Part shown: piece by piece, positions 36,297 to 46,961 of the stretch
Numbering within the stretch: the stretch's first letter is position 1
Layout of the letters: each line of letters opens with the position of its first letter
Source: Miltoncostaea sp963770865
GTDB taxonomy: Bacteria; Actinomycetota; Thermoleophilia; Miltoncostaeales; Miltoncostaeaceae
Assembly (NCBI GenBank): GCA_963770865.1
Contig: CAVYRD010000011.1
Coordinates: 186,001 to 250,000, forward strand
DNA length: 64,000 nt
Direction: 5' to 3'
Notes under the pieces: generated by a model
The model's database searches: none
What the model saw: the letters and a program-made list of their open reading frames with translations, nothing else
What the model was told of the DNA's origin: nothing
Program-made: the position numbers and the translations under genes

Positions 36297-36419
36297 GCCG
36301 GCGCCTCCCATGACCGGGGTGCCGGCCGAGGGCCCCGCCCCCGGCCCAGTCCCCGCACATTCATGCGCGAGGCGGCCGGCTCCGCAATCAGCGAGCGAAG
36401 GCCAGCCGCTCCATACGGT

Positions 36420-37052
36420 CTAGCCGACGGGGTCGGCGGCGGCGAAGGAGGGGTGCGCGACGAGGGCCGCGCGCAGCGCCTCCAGGCGGGGGTGGGGGGA
36501 GAGGTCGAGCCCCGTGCGCAGGCTGCGGTGCAGCACCGGCGCCAGGGCGCAGTCGGCGATCGTGAGGCGCCCGAGCACGACGTAGCCCTCGCCGACCAGG
36601 CGCGCGAGCAGCTCCAGGGTGGGCTGCAGGGCGGCCTCGGCGGCCGCGGCGGCCTCCGGGTCGGGCGGGACGGCGCCCATGCCGCCCTTGTCGCGCGAGT
36701 ACCCGAGCGCGGGCGCCTCGTGGCGGAAGAACGCGGCCCGGATGCCGGTGTTGAAGCGCTCCAGGAACTCGTCCACGACGGCCCGCCCGCGCGGGTGGGA
36801 CGGGTACAGGTCCTCGCGCCCCTCGCGCGTGGCGAGGTAGCGCAGGATGGCGTGCGACTCGCTCACGACGAAGTCGTCGTCCGCGAGCGTCGGGATGCCG
36901 CCCACCGGGTTCAGGGCGAGGTACGCCTCGGGGCGCGGGCGGCTGAGCGACACCGTGCGCCGCTCATACGGCAGCCCGAGCTCCGCGAGCAGGAACCGCA
37001 CCTTGAGCGCGTTCGACGAGACGGGGTTGTCGTACAGCACCAGCCCGGGCAC
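36420..37052 (-). CDS. glutathione S-transferase family protein
   Basis: This 210-residue protein has a thioredoxin-like N-terminal domain (LVLYDNPVSSNALKVRFLLAELGLPYE, NPVGGIPTLADDDFVVSESHAILRYLA, with the cis-Pro and ES of the glutathione site). A helical C-terminal domain includes LGRLTIADCALAPVL. GTG start. The thiol partner is uncertain, because many actinobacteria lack glutathione. Its 3' end abuts the insertion sequence. Confidence 0.88.
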   Translation of the reverse strand: MPGLVLYDNPVSSNALKVRFLLAELGLPYERRTVSLSRPRPEAYLALNPVGGIPTLADDDFVVSESHAILRYLATREGREDLYPSHPRGRAVVDEFLERFNTGIRAAFFRHEAPALGYSRDKGGMGAVPPDPEAAAAAEAALQPTLELLARLVGEGYVVLGRLTIADCALAPVLHRSLRTGLDLSPHPRLEALRAALVAHPSFAAADPVG

Positions 37053-37227
37053 GCCCTGACGATAGCCCCCGCGGGCCTCAGGGGTCGCGCCGCGGCGCGC
37101 CCTGCACGAAGTCGGCCGCGCGCGCCACGACGACGTAGGCCGGATTCACGGCCCGGGGGACCACCGCCGCGCCCGCCCTGTCCAGCCGCGTCGCGTCGCG
37201 TCTCGCATCGCGGGCGGGCGTGTGCAC

Positions 37228-37233
37228 TAGAAT
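37228..37233 (+). promoter_or_regulatory. -10 hexamer TAGAAT, leaderless dxs
   Basis: TAGAAT is close to consensus and ends 7 bases before the dxs ATG, which has no ribosome binding site. The remaining ~175 bases up to the glutathione-transferase start show no other feature. Confidence 0.6.
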
Positions 37234-37240
37234 CGACCGG

Positions 37241-39151
37241 ATGACGACCACCGGACCGCGGTTCCCCCTCCTCGCCGGGCTCTCCGGGCCGAGCGAGCTG
37301 GGCGACATGACAGACGCGCAGCTGGAGGCCCTCGCCGCCGAGATGCGCGAGGCCATCATCGAGACCGTCTCGCAGACCGGGGGGCACCTCGGTGCGTCGC
37401 TCGGCACCGTGGAGCTGACCATCGCCCTCCACGCCGAGCTGCAGTCGCCGCGCGACCGCATCGTCTGGGACGTCGGTCACCAGGCCTACGGCCACAAGCT
37501 CCTCACCGGCCGCCTCGACGACTTCCCCACCCTGCGCCAGCACGGGGGCATCAGCGGCTTCCTCAGCCGCAACGAGAGCGAGCACGACGTGATGGGCGCG
37601 GGCCACGCGAGCACGTCGATCTCCTACGCCACCGGCCTCGCCGAGGCCCACCGCCACGGCCGCAGCGCCGGGCGGGCGGTCTGCGTGATCGGCGACGGCG
37701 CCCTGACCGGCGGCATGGCCTACGAGGGCCTCAACCAGGCCGGCCACCTCGGCTCGCCGGTGACGGTGATCCTGAACGACAACGGCATGAGCATCTCGGA
37801 GAACGTCGGGGCGCTCTCCAAGCTGTTCCAGCGCGTGCGCGTCGACCCCACGCTCACACGGGTCCGCGAGGAGCTGGAGCGCGGCCTGTCGCGGCTACCG
37901 GGCGCCAGCGAGCTCGGCGGCCACATCCGCGACGCCACCAAGTCGCTGTGGTTCGTGCCGGGCGCCCTCTTCGAGGCCCTCGGCTTCGCCTACATCGGCC
38001 CGATCGACGGCCACGACGTCGAGGAGGTCCGCAAGGCGCTGCGCACGACGCTCGCCATGGACCGGCCGGTCGTGATCCACGTCAAGACGGTCAAGGGCCG
38101 CGGCTACCCGCCGGCCGAGGCCGACGGCGAGGCGATGCACGGCGCCACCCCGTTCGTCATCGAGAGCGGCAAGGCCGCCACGAAGAAGGCGTCCGGGCCG
38201 CCGAACTACACCGAGGTGTTCGGCCACGCGCTCGTGGCCGAGGCCGAGCGCGATCCGCGCATCGTGGGCATCACCGCCGCCATGCTGAAGGGCACCGGGA
38301 TGCAGCACATGATGGCCCGCTTCCCGGAGCGCACCTACGACGTCGGCATCGCCGAGCAGCACGCCGTCGTGTTCGCGTGCGGGCTGGCCATCGCCGGCTA
38401 CCGGCCGGTCTGCGCGATCTACTCGACCTTCCTCCAGCGCGCGTTCGACCCGATCGTGCACGACGCCGCCCTCCAGCGGCTGCCGGTCGTGTTCGCGATC
38501 GACCGCGGCGGGCTCGTCGGCGACGACGGCCCGACCCACCACGGCGCGTTCGACATCGCCTACCTGCGCTCGATCCCGAACCTCACGATCATGGCCCCGA
38601 TGGACGAGGCCGAGCTCGTGACGATGCTCCACACCGCGCTGAAGATCGAGGGCCCGGTGGCGATCCGCTACCCGCGCGGCGCGGGCGTGGGCGTGCCGCT
38701 GCCCGAGCGGCCCGAGCCGCTCGAGATCGGCCGCGGCCAGGTGCTCGAGCCCGGCGAGCGCGTCGCGCTGGTCGGCTACGGCTTCGGCGCCCTGCTGGCG
38801 CGCCAGGCGGCGGACCTGGTGGGCGAGGGCCTTGGCGCCCGCCCGACGGTCGTCAACGCGCGCTTCGCCAAGCCCATCGACGCGGCCCTGATCCGCGAGC
38901 TGGCGAGCCGGCACGAGCTGATCGTGACCATCGAGGACCACGCGGTGCTCGGCGGGTTCGGCACGGCGGTGCTCGAGTGCGCCGAGGAGAGCTCCGCGCG
39001 GGTCCTGCGCATCGGCATCCCCGACCGCTTCATCGACCACGGCAAGCGGGAGATCCTGCTCGAGGACGCGGGCCTGACCGCGCCTCAGATCGCGGCGCGG
39101 GTCATCCGGACGGTGGGCAAGCCGGTCCGGGCGCTGCTCGCCGACGGCTGA
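37241..39151 (+). CDS. dxs: 1-deoxy-D-xylulose-5-phosphate synthase
   Basis: This 636-residue thiamine-diphosphate enzyme forms DXP from pyruvate and glyceraldehyde 3-phosphate, the first step of the MEP isoprenoid pathway. It has TGGHLGASLGTVELTIALH, VWDVGHQAYGHKLLTGR, the ThDP motif VIGDGALTGGMAYEGLNQAG...NDNGMSISENVG, and the transketolase-type DVGIAEQHAVVFACGLA, RGGLVGDDGPTHHGAFD and YPRGAGVG. Full length. Head of a dxs-tlyA-ppnK-recN run. Confidence 0.97.
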   Translation: MTTTGPRFPLLAGLSGPSELGDMTDAQLEALAAEMREAIIETVSQTGGHLGASLGTVELTIALHAELQSPRDRIVWDVGHQAYGHKLLTGRLDDFPTLRQHGGISGFLSRNESEHDVMGAGHASTSISYATGLAEAHRHGRSAGRAVCVIGDGALTGGMAYEGLNQAGHLGSPVTVILNDNGMSISENVGALSKLFQRVRVDPTLTRVREELERGLSRLPGASELGGHIRDATKSLWFVPGALFEALGFAYIGPIDGHDVEEVRKALRTTLAMDRPVVIHVKTVKGRGYPPAEADGEAMHGATPFVIESGKAATKKASGPPNYTEVFGHALVAEAERDPRIVGITAAMLKGTGMQHMMARFPERTYDVGIAEQHAVVFACGLAIAGYRPVCAIYSTFLQRAFDPIVHDAALQRLPVVFAIDRGGLVGDDGPTHHGAFDIAYLRSIPNLTIMAPMDEAELVTMLHTALKIEGPVAIRYPRGAGVGVPLPERPEPLEIGRGQVLEPGERVALVGYGFGALLARQAADLVGEGLGARPTVVNARFAKPIDAALIRELASRHELIVTIEDHAVLGGFGTAVLECAEESSARVLRIGIPDRFIDHGKREILLEDAGLTAPQIAARVIRTVGKPVRALLADG

Positions 39152-39196
39152 GAGCGCCTGGGCGGCGCCGGGGCCGCGACGGCGGGGACCCCCGGC

Positions 39197-39202
39197 TATC
39201 AT
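39197..39202 (+). promoter_or_regulatory. -10 hexamer TATCAT, leaderless tlyA
   Basis: TATCAT ends 8 bases before the tlyA ATG within the 59-base gap after dxs. It suggests a separate promoter for tlyA-ppnK-recN. Confidence 0.5.
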
Positions 39203-39210
39203 CCTCCGGC

Positions 39211-39954
39211 ATGCCTCGCTCACGACTCGACGTCGCGCTGGTGGAGCGGGGACTCTTCCCGAACCGCTCGCGCGCCCAGGCCGCGGTCATGGCCGGCCGG
39301 GTCCGCGTCGACGGCCGCGCCGCCGACAAGCCCGGCGCCGGGGTGCCCGAGGGCGCCTCGCTCGAGGTGCAGGGGGCGGACGAGTACGTCTCGCGGGGCG
39401 GGGTCAAGCTGGCCGTCGCCCTGGACGCCCTCGGCGTGGAGGTGGCCGGCGCCCGGGCGCTCGACCTCGGCGCCTCGACCGGCGGGTTCACCGACTGCCT
39501 GCTGCAGCGCGGCGCGGCCGAGGTGATCGCGCTCGACGTCGGCTACGGCCAGCTCGCGTGGAGCCTGCGCACCGACGCGCGGGTCCACGTCATGGAGCGC
39601 ACGAACGCCCGCCGCCTGTCGCCGGGCGACCTGCCCTACGCGCCGGACCTGGTCACGTGTGACCTCTCCTTCATCTCGATCGGCACGGTCTGGGGCGCGG
39701 TGGTGCCCTGCCTGGCGCGCGGGTGGCGTGCCATGGTGATGGTCAAGCCGCAGTTCGAGGTCGGGCGGGGGCGGGTCGGATCGGGGGGCGTGGTGCGCGA
39801 CGACGAGGCGCGGGAGGACGCGGTGCGCTCGGTGGCCGGGGTGATCGAGGCGGCCGGCGGGCGGGTGGCCGGCCGCGCCGACGCGGGGCTGCCCGGCCCG
39901 AAGGGCAACCGCGAGGTGTTCCTGCTGGCCGAGGACGCGGGGGAGGGCGCGTGA
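39211..39954 (+). CDS. tlyA: TlyA family rRNA (cytidine-2'-O)-methyltransferase
   Basis: This 247-residue protein has an N-terminal S4 RNA-binding domain (SRLDVALVERGLFPNRSRAQAAVMAGRVRVDG) and an RrmJ-like methyltransferase domain (ARALDLGASTGGFTDCLLQRGAAEVIALDVGYGQL, CDLSFISIGTVW, VKPQFEVGRG). In mycobacteria TlyA methylates 16S and 23S rRNA and sets capreomycin sensitivity. The tlyA-ppnK-recN order is conserved. It overlaps ppnK by GTGA. Confidence 0.95.
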   Translation: MPRSRLDVALVERGLFPNRSRAQAAVMAGRVRVDGRAADKPGAGVPEGASLEVQGADEYVSRGGVKLAVALDALGVEVAGARALDLGASTGGFTDCLLQRGAAEVIALDVGYGQLAWSLRTDARVHVMERTNARRLSPGDLPYAPDLVTCDLSFISIGTVWGAVVPCLARGWRAMVMVKPQFEVGRGRVGSGGVVRDDEAREDAVRSVAGVIEAAGGRVAGRADAGLPGPKGNREVFLLAEDAGEGA

Positions 39955-40856
39955 GCCCGAGCGTCCCGCGCGCCAGCTCGGCGCCGATCAGCGTCGAGGA
40001 CGCGAAGCCGGTCAAGCGCGTGCTGCTCCTCACGCACCGCGAGCCGCGGGTGACGGCCCAGAACCTCCCGGCGATCCTGTCGATCCTCGAGGACGCGGGC
40101 GTCCAGGTGCTGGTGCCGGCCGGCGAGGTGGTCAAGCACCGAATCCTCGCGCCGTACGCCTCGGGCGACGGCATGCGCCTGCAGCCGGGCGGCGAGGACC
40201 TGATCCTGGTGCTCGGCGGCGACGGCAGCATCCTGCGGGCGCTGGCCCGCGAGGCCGGCTCCGGCGCACCGGTGATCGGCGTCAACTACGGGCGCGTCGG
40301 CTTCCTCGCCTCGATCGAGCGCGAGACGCTGGAGCGCGACCTGCGCCGGGCCCTGCGCGGCGAGTTCGTCGTGCTCGGGCTGCCCTCGCTGAAGGCCGAG
40401 TGGTCCGGCGGCGAGGTGATCGCGGTCAACGACCTCGCGCTCTTCCGCGGGGGCGAGTCGCGCATCGCCGACCTCACCTACGCGGTGGACGGCGAGCTGG
40501 TGGCCACGGTCCGCTGCGACGGCGTCGTGCTCAGCACCCCGGTCGGCTCGACGGCCTACAACCTGGCGGCCGGCGGCCCCACGGTGTCGTGGCGCGTGCG
40601 CTGCTTCGTGCTCTCGTTCATCGCCTTGCACCACCTCGACTCGCGGCCGCTGGTGATCGGCGGCGAGGAGCAGCTCACGGTCACCAACAGCGCGCTCGAC
40701 GGCGACTGCGACATCCAGGCCGACGGGCAGAAGATCGGCGTCCTGCGGCCGGGCCGGTCGATCACGGTGAGCCTCGGCGGGTCCGAGGTCCACCTTGCGA
40801 CGTTCCCCGAGGCATCCTTCTTCCGGCGCTACCGGGAGAAGTTCGGCCGGCCGTGA
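39951..40856 (+). CDS. ppnK: NAD kinase
   Basis: This 301-residue enzyme makes NADP from NAD. It has the GGDG motif (LILVLGGDGSILRALAREAG), NYGRVGFLASIE, the NDLALFRGG segment, and the Gly-rich STPVGSTAYNLAAGGPTV active-site loop. After that loop the usual 'P...LV.TPI.PHSL..RP' region reads SWRVRCFVLSFIALHHLDSRPLVI, a diverged form. The remainder is normal. It is coupled to tlyA and recN by GTGA overlaps. Confidence 0.95.
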   Translation: MSPSVPRASSAPISVEDAKPVKRVLLLTHREPRVTAQNLPAILSILEDAGVQVLVPAGEVVKHRILAPYASGDGMRLQPGGEDLILVLGGDGSILRALAREAGSGAPVIGVNYGRVGFLASIERETLERDLRRALRGEFVVLGLPSLKAEWSGGEVIAVNDLALFRGGESRIADLTYAVDGELVATVRCDGVVLSTPVGSTAYNLAAGGPTVSWRVRCFVLSFIALHHLDSRPLVIGGEEQLTVTNSALDGDCDIQADGQKIGVLRPGRSITVSLGGSEVHLATFPEASFFRRYREKFGRP

Positions 40857-42538
40857 TCCGCTCGCTGGAGGTCCGCGACCTCGTCGTGATCGAGCGCGCG
40901 GAGCTCGCCCCGGCCGCGGGGTTGACGGCCGTCACGGGCGAGACCGGCGCCGGCAAGACCGTGCTGGCCCAGGCGCTCGCGCTGCTCACCGGCGGGCCGG
41001 CCGACGCCTCCGCGGTGCGCCCCGGCGCGCGCCACGCGCTGGTGCAGGCCACGATCGCCCTGCCGGACGGCTTCTGGGAGCGCCTCGACGAGGACGACGC
41101 CGCCGCGCCCCTGCGCGAGCTGGCCGAGGACGAGCGCGAGGTCGTCCTGGCCCGCCGCGTCCCGGCCGAGGGGCGGGCCCGCGCGATGATCGACGGCCAG
41201 GCCGCCCCGCGCGACGCCGTCGCCGCCCTGGCGCGCCACCTGATCCGCTTCTCGGCCCAGCACGAGCACCGGCGCCTGGTGAGCCCGTCGAGCCAGCTCG
41301 CCGTGCTGGACGCCTTCGCGGGCCCGGACGCCGTGCAGGGGGCGGAGCGGCTCGCGGTGCTGCGCCGGCGCCTGGGCGCGCTCGACCGCGCGCTCGCCGC
41401 GGCGCGGGGCCGGCGCGAGCAGGCCGAGCGCGAGCGCGCCGAGCTCGAGGCGCTGGTGGCCGACGCCGACTCCGCGGCTCTCGACCCGGCCGAGGAGGAG
41501 GCCCTGCTGGCCGAGCGCGAGCGCCTGGCGCACGCCGAGAGCCTCGCGGCGGCGGCCTCGGCGGCGGCCGAGGCGCTCTCGCCGAGCGACGGCGAGGGCG
41601 GCGCGGTCGAGACCCTGGGCGCGGCGGTCGCCGCGCTCGCCCCGATGACCCGCGTTGACCCGGCCCTTGCCGGGCCGCACGCCGAGCTCGTGTCGGCGCA
41701 GGCGGCGCTCCAGGAGGCCGGGCTCGCGCTGCGGGGCTACCTCCAGGACCTCGACGCCGAGCCGGGCCGCCTGGAGCAGGTGGAGGAGCGGCTGGAGACC
41801 TATCGCCGCATGGCCCGCCGCTACGGCCCGGAGACGGGTGACGTCCTGGCGCGGGCCGAGCGGGCGCGCGAGGCCCTGCAGGAGCTGGACGAGGGGGCGG
41901 GGGAGGTGCTGGCCCTGGCGGAGGAGCGCCAGGCGCTGGTTGACGAGGCGGCCGAGGCGGCCGTCGCCCTGCGCGACGCGCGCGCCGACGCAGCGCCCCG
42001 GATGGCCGACGCGGTGCGCGAGCAGCTCGCCGACCTGGCGATGCCGCGGGCCGAGCTGCGCATCGAGCTGGTCGAGGACACGGGCGAGGTTCCGGCCGAC
42101 TCGTGCGTCATCTGGCTGCGCGCCAACCCCGGCCTGCCCGAGGCGCCCCTGGCGGCGACGGCCTCGGGCGGCGAGCTCTCGCGGGTGCTGCTCGCGCTCC
42201 ACGGCATCGCCGCGGCGGCCGACGACGCCACCTGGGTCCTCGATGAGGTCGACGCGGGCATCGGCGGCGTCACCGCCACCGCCGTGGGCGCCCGCCTGCG
42301 CGACTTCGCGCGCAGCCGCCAGGTGGTCGTCATCACCCACCTGCCGCAGGTGGCCGCGATGGCCGACGCCCACTACCGCCTGGTGAAGGGCCTCGACCCG
42401 GAGGGCCGGGCCACGACCCGGATCGAGCCGGTTGAGGGCGACGACCTGCTCGAGGAGATGTGCCGCATGCTCGGCGCGGCGTCCGGCGACGCCGGCGCGC
42501 GGCGCCACGCCGAGGAGCTGCTCGCCCGCCGCCCCTGA
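40853..42538 (+). CDS. recN: DNA repair protein RecN
   Basis: This 561-residue SMC-like ATPase acts in double-strand break repair. Walker A is VTGETGAGKTVLAQAL. The RFSAQHEHRRLVSPSSQLAVLDAFAG block precedes a central coiled-coil (~190-420, Glu/Ala/Arg-rich). The ABC signature is ATASGGELSRVLLAL and Walker B is TWVLDEVDAGIGG, followed by VVVITHLPQVAAMADAH. It is complete; the start GTG overlaps the NAD-kinase stop. Confidence 0.96.
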   Translation: MIRSLEVRDLVVIERAELAPAAGLTAVTGETGAGKTVLAQALALLTGGPADASAVRPGARHALVQATIALPDGFWERLDEDDAAAPLRELAEDEREVVLARRVPAEGRARAMIDGQAAPRDAVAALARHLIRFSAQHEHRRLVSPSSQLAVLDAFAGPDAVQGAERLAVLRRRLGALDRALAAARGRREQAERERAELEALVADADSAALDPAEEEALLAERERLAHAESLAAAASAAAEALSPSDGEGGAVETLGAAVAALAPMTRVDPALAGPHAELVSAQAALQEAGLALRGYLQDLDAEPGRLEQVEERLETYRRMARRYGPETGDVLARAERAREALQELDEGAGEVLALAEERQALVDEAAEAAVALRDARADAAPRMADAVREQLADLAMPRAELRIELVEDTGEVPADSCVIWLRANPGLPEAPLAATASGGELSRVLLALHGIAAAADDATWVLDEVDAGIGGVTATAVGARLRDFARSRQVVVITHLPQVAAMADAHYRLVKGLDPEGRATTRIEPVEGDDLLEEMCRMLGAASGDAGARRHAEELLARRP

Positions 42539-42621
42539 GCGTCTCGGATCGCGGACCGGCGCTGGCGCCGTGGGACGCGTCCGGTGGAGGGTCGCGCCAA
42601 CCATCGAGAAGGAGGCGCACC

Positions 42622-43494
42622 GTGTACCGGGCCGCAGACATCTTCGATCTCTCCGGGAGGACCGCGATCGTCACGGGGGCCTCGTCGGGCCTCGGGGTGA
42701 CCTTCGCGCGCGCGCTCGCGCACGCGGGCGCGGGCGTGGCCCTCGCCGCGCGGCGGGCGGACCGCCTGGAGGCGCTCGCGGCCGAGCTCGCCGAGGAAGG
42801 CTGCGACGCCATCGCCCTGCCCTGCGACGTGGGCGAGGCCGCCCAGGTCGAGGACATGGTCGCGGCCGCGTGGACGCACTTCGGACGGGTTGACGTGATG
42901 GTCAACAACGCCGGCACCGCAGGCGACGGCGGGCCGAGCCCCGAGCGCCTGCCGCACGCGCTGTTCGAGCAGACGATCCGGGTCAACCTGCTCGGCACGT
43001 GGTACGGCTGTCAGGCCGTCGCGCGGCGCATGCTCGCCGACGGCGGTGGCGGCTCGATCATCAACAACGCGTCGGTATCCGGGCTCGGCGGCCTGCAGAA
43101 CTACCCGCCCGCCTACCATTCCTCCAAGGCGGCCGTCATCAACCTCACGCGCGCGCTCGCCGTGAGCTGGGGCGACCGCGGGGTGCGCGTCAACGCCCTG
43201 GCGCCGGGCTGGTTCCCGAGCGAGATGACCGAGGGCTACCTCGCCATCCCGCCGTTCTTCGCGGCCATCCTGTCCCAGCAGCCGAGCGGGCGGGTCGGTG
43301 ACCCGGACGAGCTGGTGGGGCCGCTGCTGTTCCTCGCCTCCGGGGCGTCGAGCTACGTCAACGGCCACACCCTGGTGGTGGACGGCGGGATGAGCGCCTC
43401 GTTCGGCGCTCCGCGCTGGTCGCCTGAGCTGATGGACACGATCGCGGAGATCATCCCGGACGGCCTCGGGACGCCGATCGCGCCGGCGGCCTGA
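42622..43494 (+). CDS. SDR family oxidoreductase
   Basis: This 290-residue classical short-chain dehydrogenase/reductase has the cofactor motif VTGASSGLGVTFARALA, with Arg residues after strand 2 (AARRADR) suggesting NADPH. MVNNAGTAG, catalytic Ser in NASVSGLGG and YHSSK (YxxxK) are present. The C-terminus is GHTLVVDGGMSASFG. The substrate is unknown; the extra C-terminal ~25 residues may close the pocket. A GAAGGAGG binding site precedes the GTG. Confidence 0.9.
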   Translation: MYRAADIFDLSGRTAIVTGASSGLGVTFARALAHAGAGVALAARRADRLEALAAELAEEGCDAIALPCDVGEAAQVEDMVAAAWTHFGRVDVMVNNAGTAGDGGPSPERLPHALFEQTIRVNLLGTWYGCQAVARRMLADGGGGSIINNASVSGLGGLQNYPPAYHSSKAAVINLTRALAVSWGDRGVRVNALAPGWFPSEMTEGYLAIPPFFAAILSQQPSGRVGDPDELVGPLLFLASGASSYVNGHTLVVDGGMSASFGAPRWSPELMDTIAEIIPDGLGTPIAPAA

Positions 43495-43568
43495 CAGGCC
43501 GTCCGCTCGGAGCGGGCTGACGGGTGTCGGTCCCCACCCGGGGGATGCGTGCGCGCCGACCCTCCCGC

Positions 43569-43574
43569 TATCCT
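43569..43574 (+). promoter_or_regulatory. -10 hexamer TATCCT of pyrG
   Basis: TATCCT lies 28 bases before the pyrG GTG, giving a short leader of about 20 nt that carries AGAGGAG. Confidence 0.4.
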
Positions 43575-43602
43575 CATCCGGACGTCGGGCAGAGGAGACA
43601 AC

Positions 43603-45251
<1,649 letters not shown>

Positions 45252-45255
<4 letters not shown>

Positions 45256-46410
45256 CACCCCCCGACCCCCTCGTCGGGCAGGAGCTGGCCGGCCTGCCGG
45301 AGGTGGCGCGGCTGATGGTGCGGCTCTGCGAGATCCCCTCGCCGTCCCGCGACGAGGGGGCCGTGGCCGACGTGGTCCGGAGGGAGCTGCGGAACCTCGG
45401 CGCCGAGATCCACGAGGACGGCGCCGCGGCCCTGCTGCCGGCCGGCTGCGGCAACATCGTCGGCCGCTTCCCGCCGACCGCCGAGGGCGGCGTCCCGATC
45501 ATGCTGGGCGCGCACCTCGACACCGTGCCGGCGACCGGTGAGATCGAGGTCGAGCTGGTCGACGGCCACCTCACCAACCGCCACGAGGCGATCCTCGGCG
45601 GCGACAACAAGTCGGCCGTCGCGGTGCTGCTCGAGGCCATGCGCCGCGTGACCTCCGAGGGGCGCCCGCACGCGGGCGTCGAGCTGGTCTTCACGCCCTG
45701 CGAGGAGATCGGCCTGCGCGGCGCGGCCGCCTTCGACCCGTCGCCCCTGCGGGCGCGCTTCGGCTTCGTCTACGACCACACCGGCCCGGTGGGCGACATC
45801 GTCTTCGCCGCGCCCTCGCTGCACCGCATCGAGGCCACGTTCATCGGCCGCAGCGCGCACGCGGGCATCACGCCCGAGTCGGGGCGCAGCGCCATCACGG
45901 CCGCCGCGAAGGCGATCGGCCGCATGCCCCTCGGCCGCATCGACGCCGAGACGACCGCCAACATCGGGACGATCGCCGGCGGCACGGCCACCAACGTGGT
46001 CGCGGAGCGCTGCACGCTCACGGCCGAGGCGCGCAGCCGCGACGAGCGGGCCCTGTCGGTCCAGCTCACGGCGATGATGGACGCCCTCACCTGGGCGGCC
46101 AGCGAGTGCGAGGTTGACCTCGAGACCCGCGTCGAGAAGGAGTTCACCGCCTACCGGCTCGGCGAGTCCGAGCCCCAGGTGGCGATGGCGGCCGAGGTGC
46201 TGCGCTCCCTCGGCCACACGCCGCGGATGGTCGCGAGCGGCGGCGGCTCGGACGTCAACGCCTTCCTGCACAACGGCTTCCCGGCCGTGAACCTCTGCAA
46301 CGGCATGATCGCCCCCCACGCGCCCGACGAGCGCATCGCCGTCGGCGAGCCTCGAGTCGATGCTCGACGTGACGCTCGGCCTGATCGACGCGGCGGCCCG
46401 CGCGTCGTGA
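45252..46410 (+). CDS. M20 family (peptidase T-like) metallopeptidase, frameshifted near the end
   Basis: This dinuclear-zinc exopeptidase is about 385 residues when repaired. It has LCEIPSPSRDEGAVADVV, MLGAHLDTVPATG (ligands His, Asp), the LGGDNKSAVAVLLEAM block, FTPCEEIGLRG (catalytic Glu), a dimerisation domain, then GGGSDVNAFLHNGFPAVNLCNG. Near 46345 the frame runs on into the next gene. Removing one base of GTCGGCGAG gives the natural end SLESMLDVTLGLIDAAARAS with a TGA overlapping the Nudix GTG. It is probably an insertion error in the sequence. Substrate: tripeptides or similar, inferred. Confidence 0.88.
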
Positions 46411-46961
46411 CCGCGGGGGAGGGCCGGCTGGGGCCGCCCATCGCCACGCGGCAGATCCACCGCGGCACGATCGTCAACCTGCGCGCGTCCGACTACCGGC
46501 GCCCCGACGGCACGGTCGTCCACCGCGAGGTGATGGACCACCCCGGCGCCGTGGTGATGGTGCCGGTCGAGGACGGCCACGTCCTGCTGGTGCGCCAGCC
46601 GCGCGAGGCCGTCGAGGAGTACACGCTCGAGCTGCCGGCCGGAAAGCTCGACCACCCGGGCGAGGACCCGCTGGAGTGCGCGCGCCGCGAGCTGGCCGAG
46701 GAGGTGGGGCGGGTCGCGGCCACCTGGCGCGACCTGGGCGGCTTCTACACCGCCCCGGCCATCCTCACCGAGTTCATCCACTGCTTCATGGCGACCGACC
46801 TGACGCCGGTGGCCGAGCACGTGTCCGGCGACGACGACGAAGCCATCGAGATCGTCCCCTGGCCGCTGGCCGACCTCGGCGCCGCCATCGACGCGGTGCG
46901 CGACGCCAAGACGCTGATCGGGCTGCTGCGGCTCGAGCGGGAGCTGCGCGCTGGATCCTGA
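46407..46961 (+). CDS. Nudix hydrolase, ADP-ribose pyrophosphatase type
   Basis: This 184-residue protein has the N-terminal ADPRase pattern (IHRGTIVNLRASDYRRPDGTVVHREVMDHPGAVVMVPV). The Nudix box is GKLDHPGEDPLECARRELAEEVG, with one residue more than the strict GX5E spacing, a variant also found in mycobacterial ADPRases. It hydrolyses ADP-ribose or related nucleoside diphosphates. The GTG overlaps the repaired stop of the M20 gene. Confidence 0.92.
   Translation: MTAGEGRLGPPIATRQIHRGTIVNLRASDYRRPDGTVVHREVMDHPGAVVMVPVEDGHVLLVRQPREAVEEYTLELPAGKLDHPGEDPLECARRELAEEVGRVAATWRDLGGFYTAPAILTEFIHCFMATDLTPVAEHVSGDDDEAIEIVPWPLADLGAAIDAVRDAKTLIGLLRLERELRAGS

Larger units (their letters stand above)
34892..36415 (-). 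mobile_element. IS110-family insertion sequence, IS1111-like
   Basis: The element is bounded by 8-bp inverted repeats, TATGGAGC at 34892-34899 and GCTCCATA at 36408-36415, and is about 1.5 kb. It holds one DEDD transposase gene in reverse orientation and a 309-base non-coding stretch after it. Small subterminal inverted repeats and a long 3' non-coding end mark the IS1111 subgroup of IS110, whose exact ends lie a few bases outside the repeats. It sits between the FMN reductase and glutathione transferase genes without disrupting either. Confidence 0.7.

Noticed and set aside
36297..36407. A gene in the 5' end of the insertion sequence
   Set aside because: Only short G/C-rich frames with no ribosome binding site or motif are present; it is the non-coding left end of the element.
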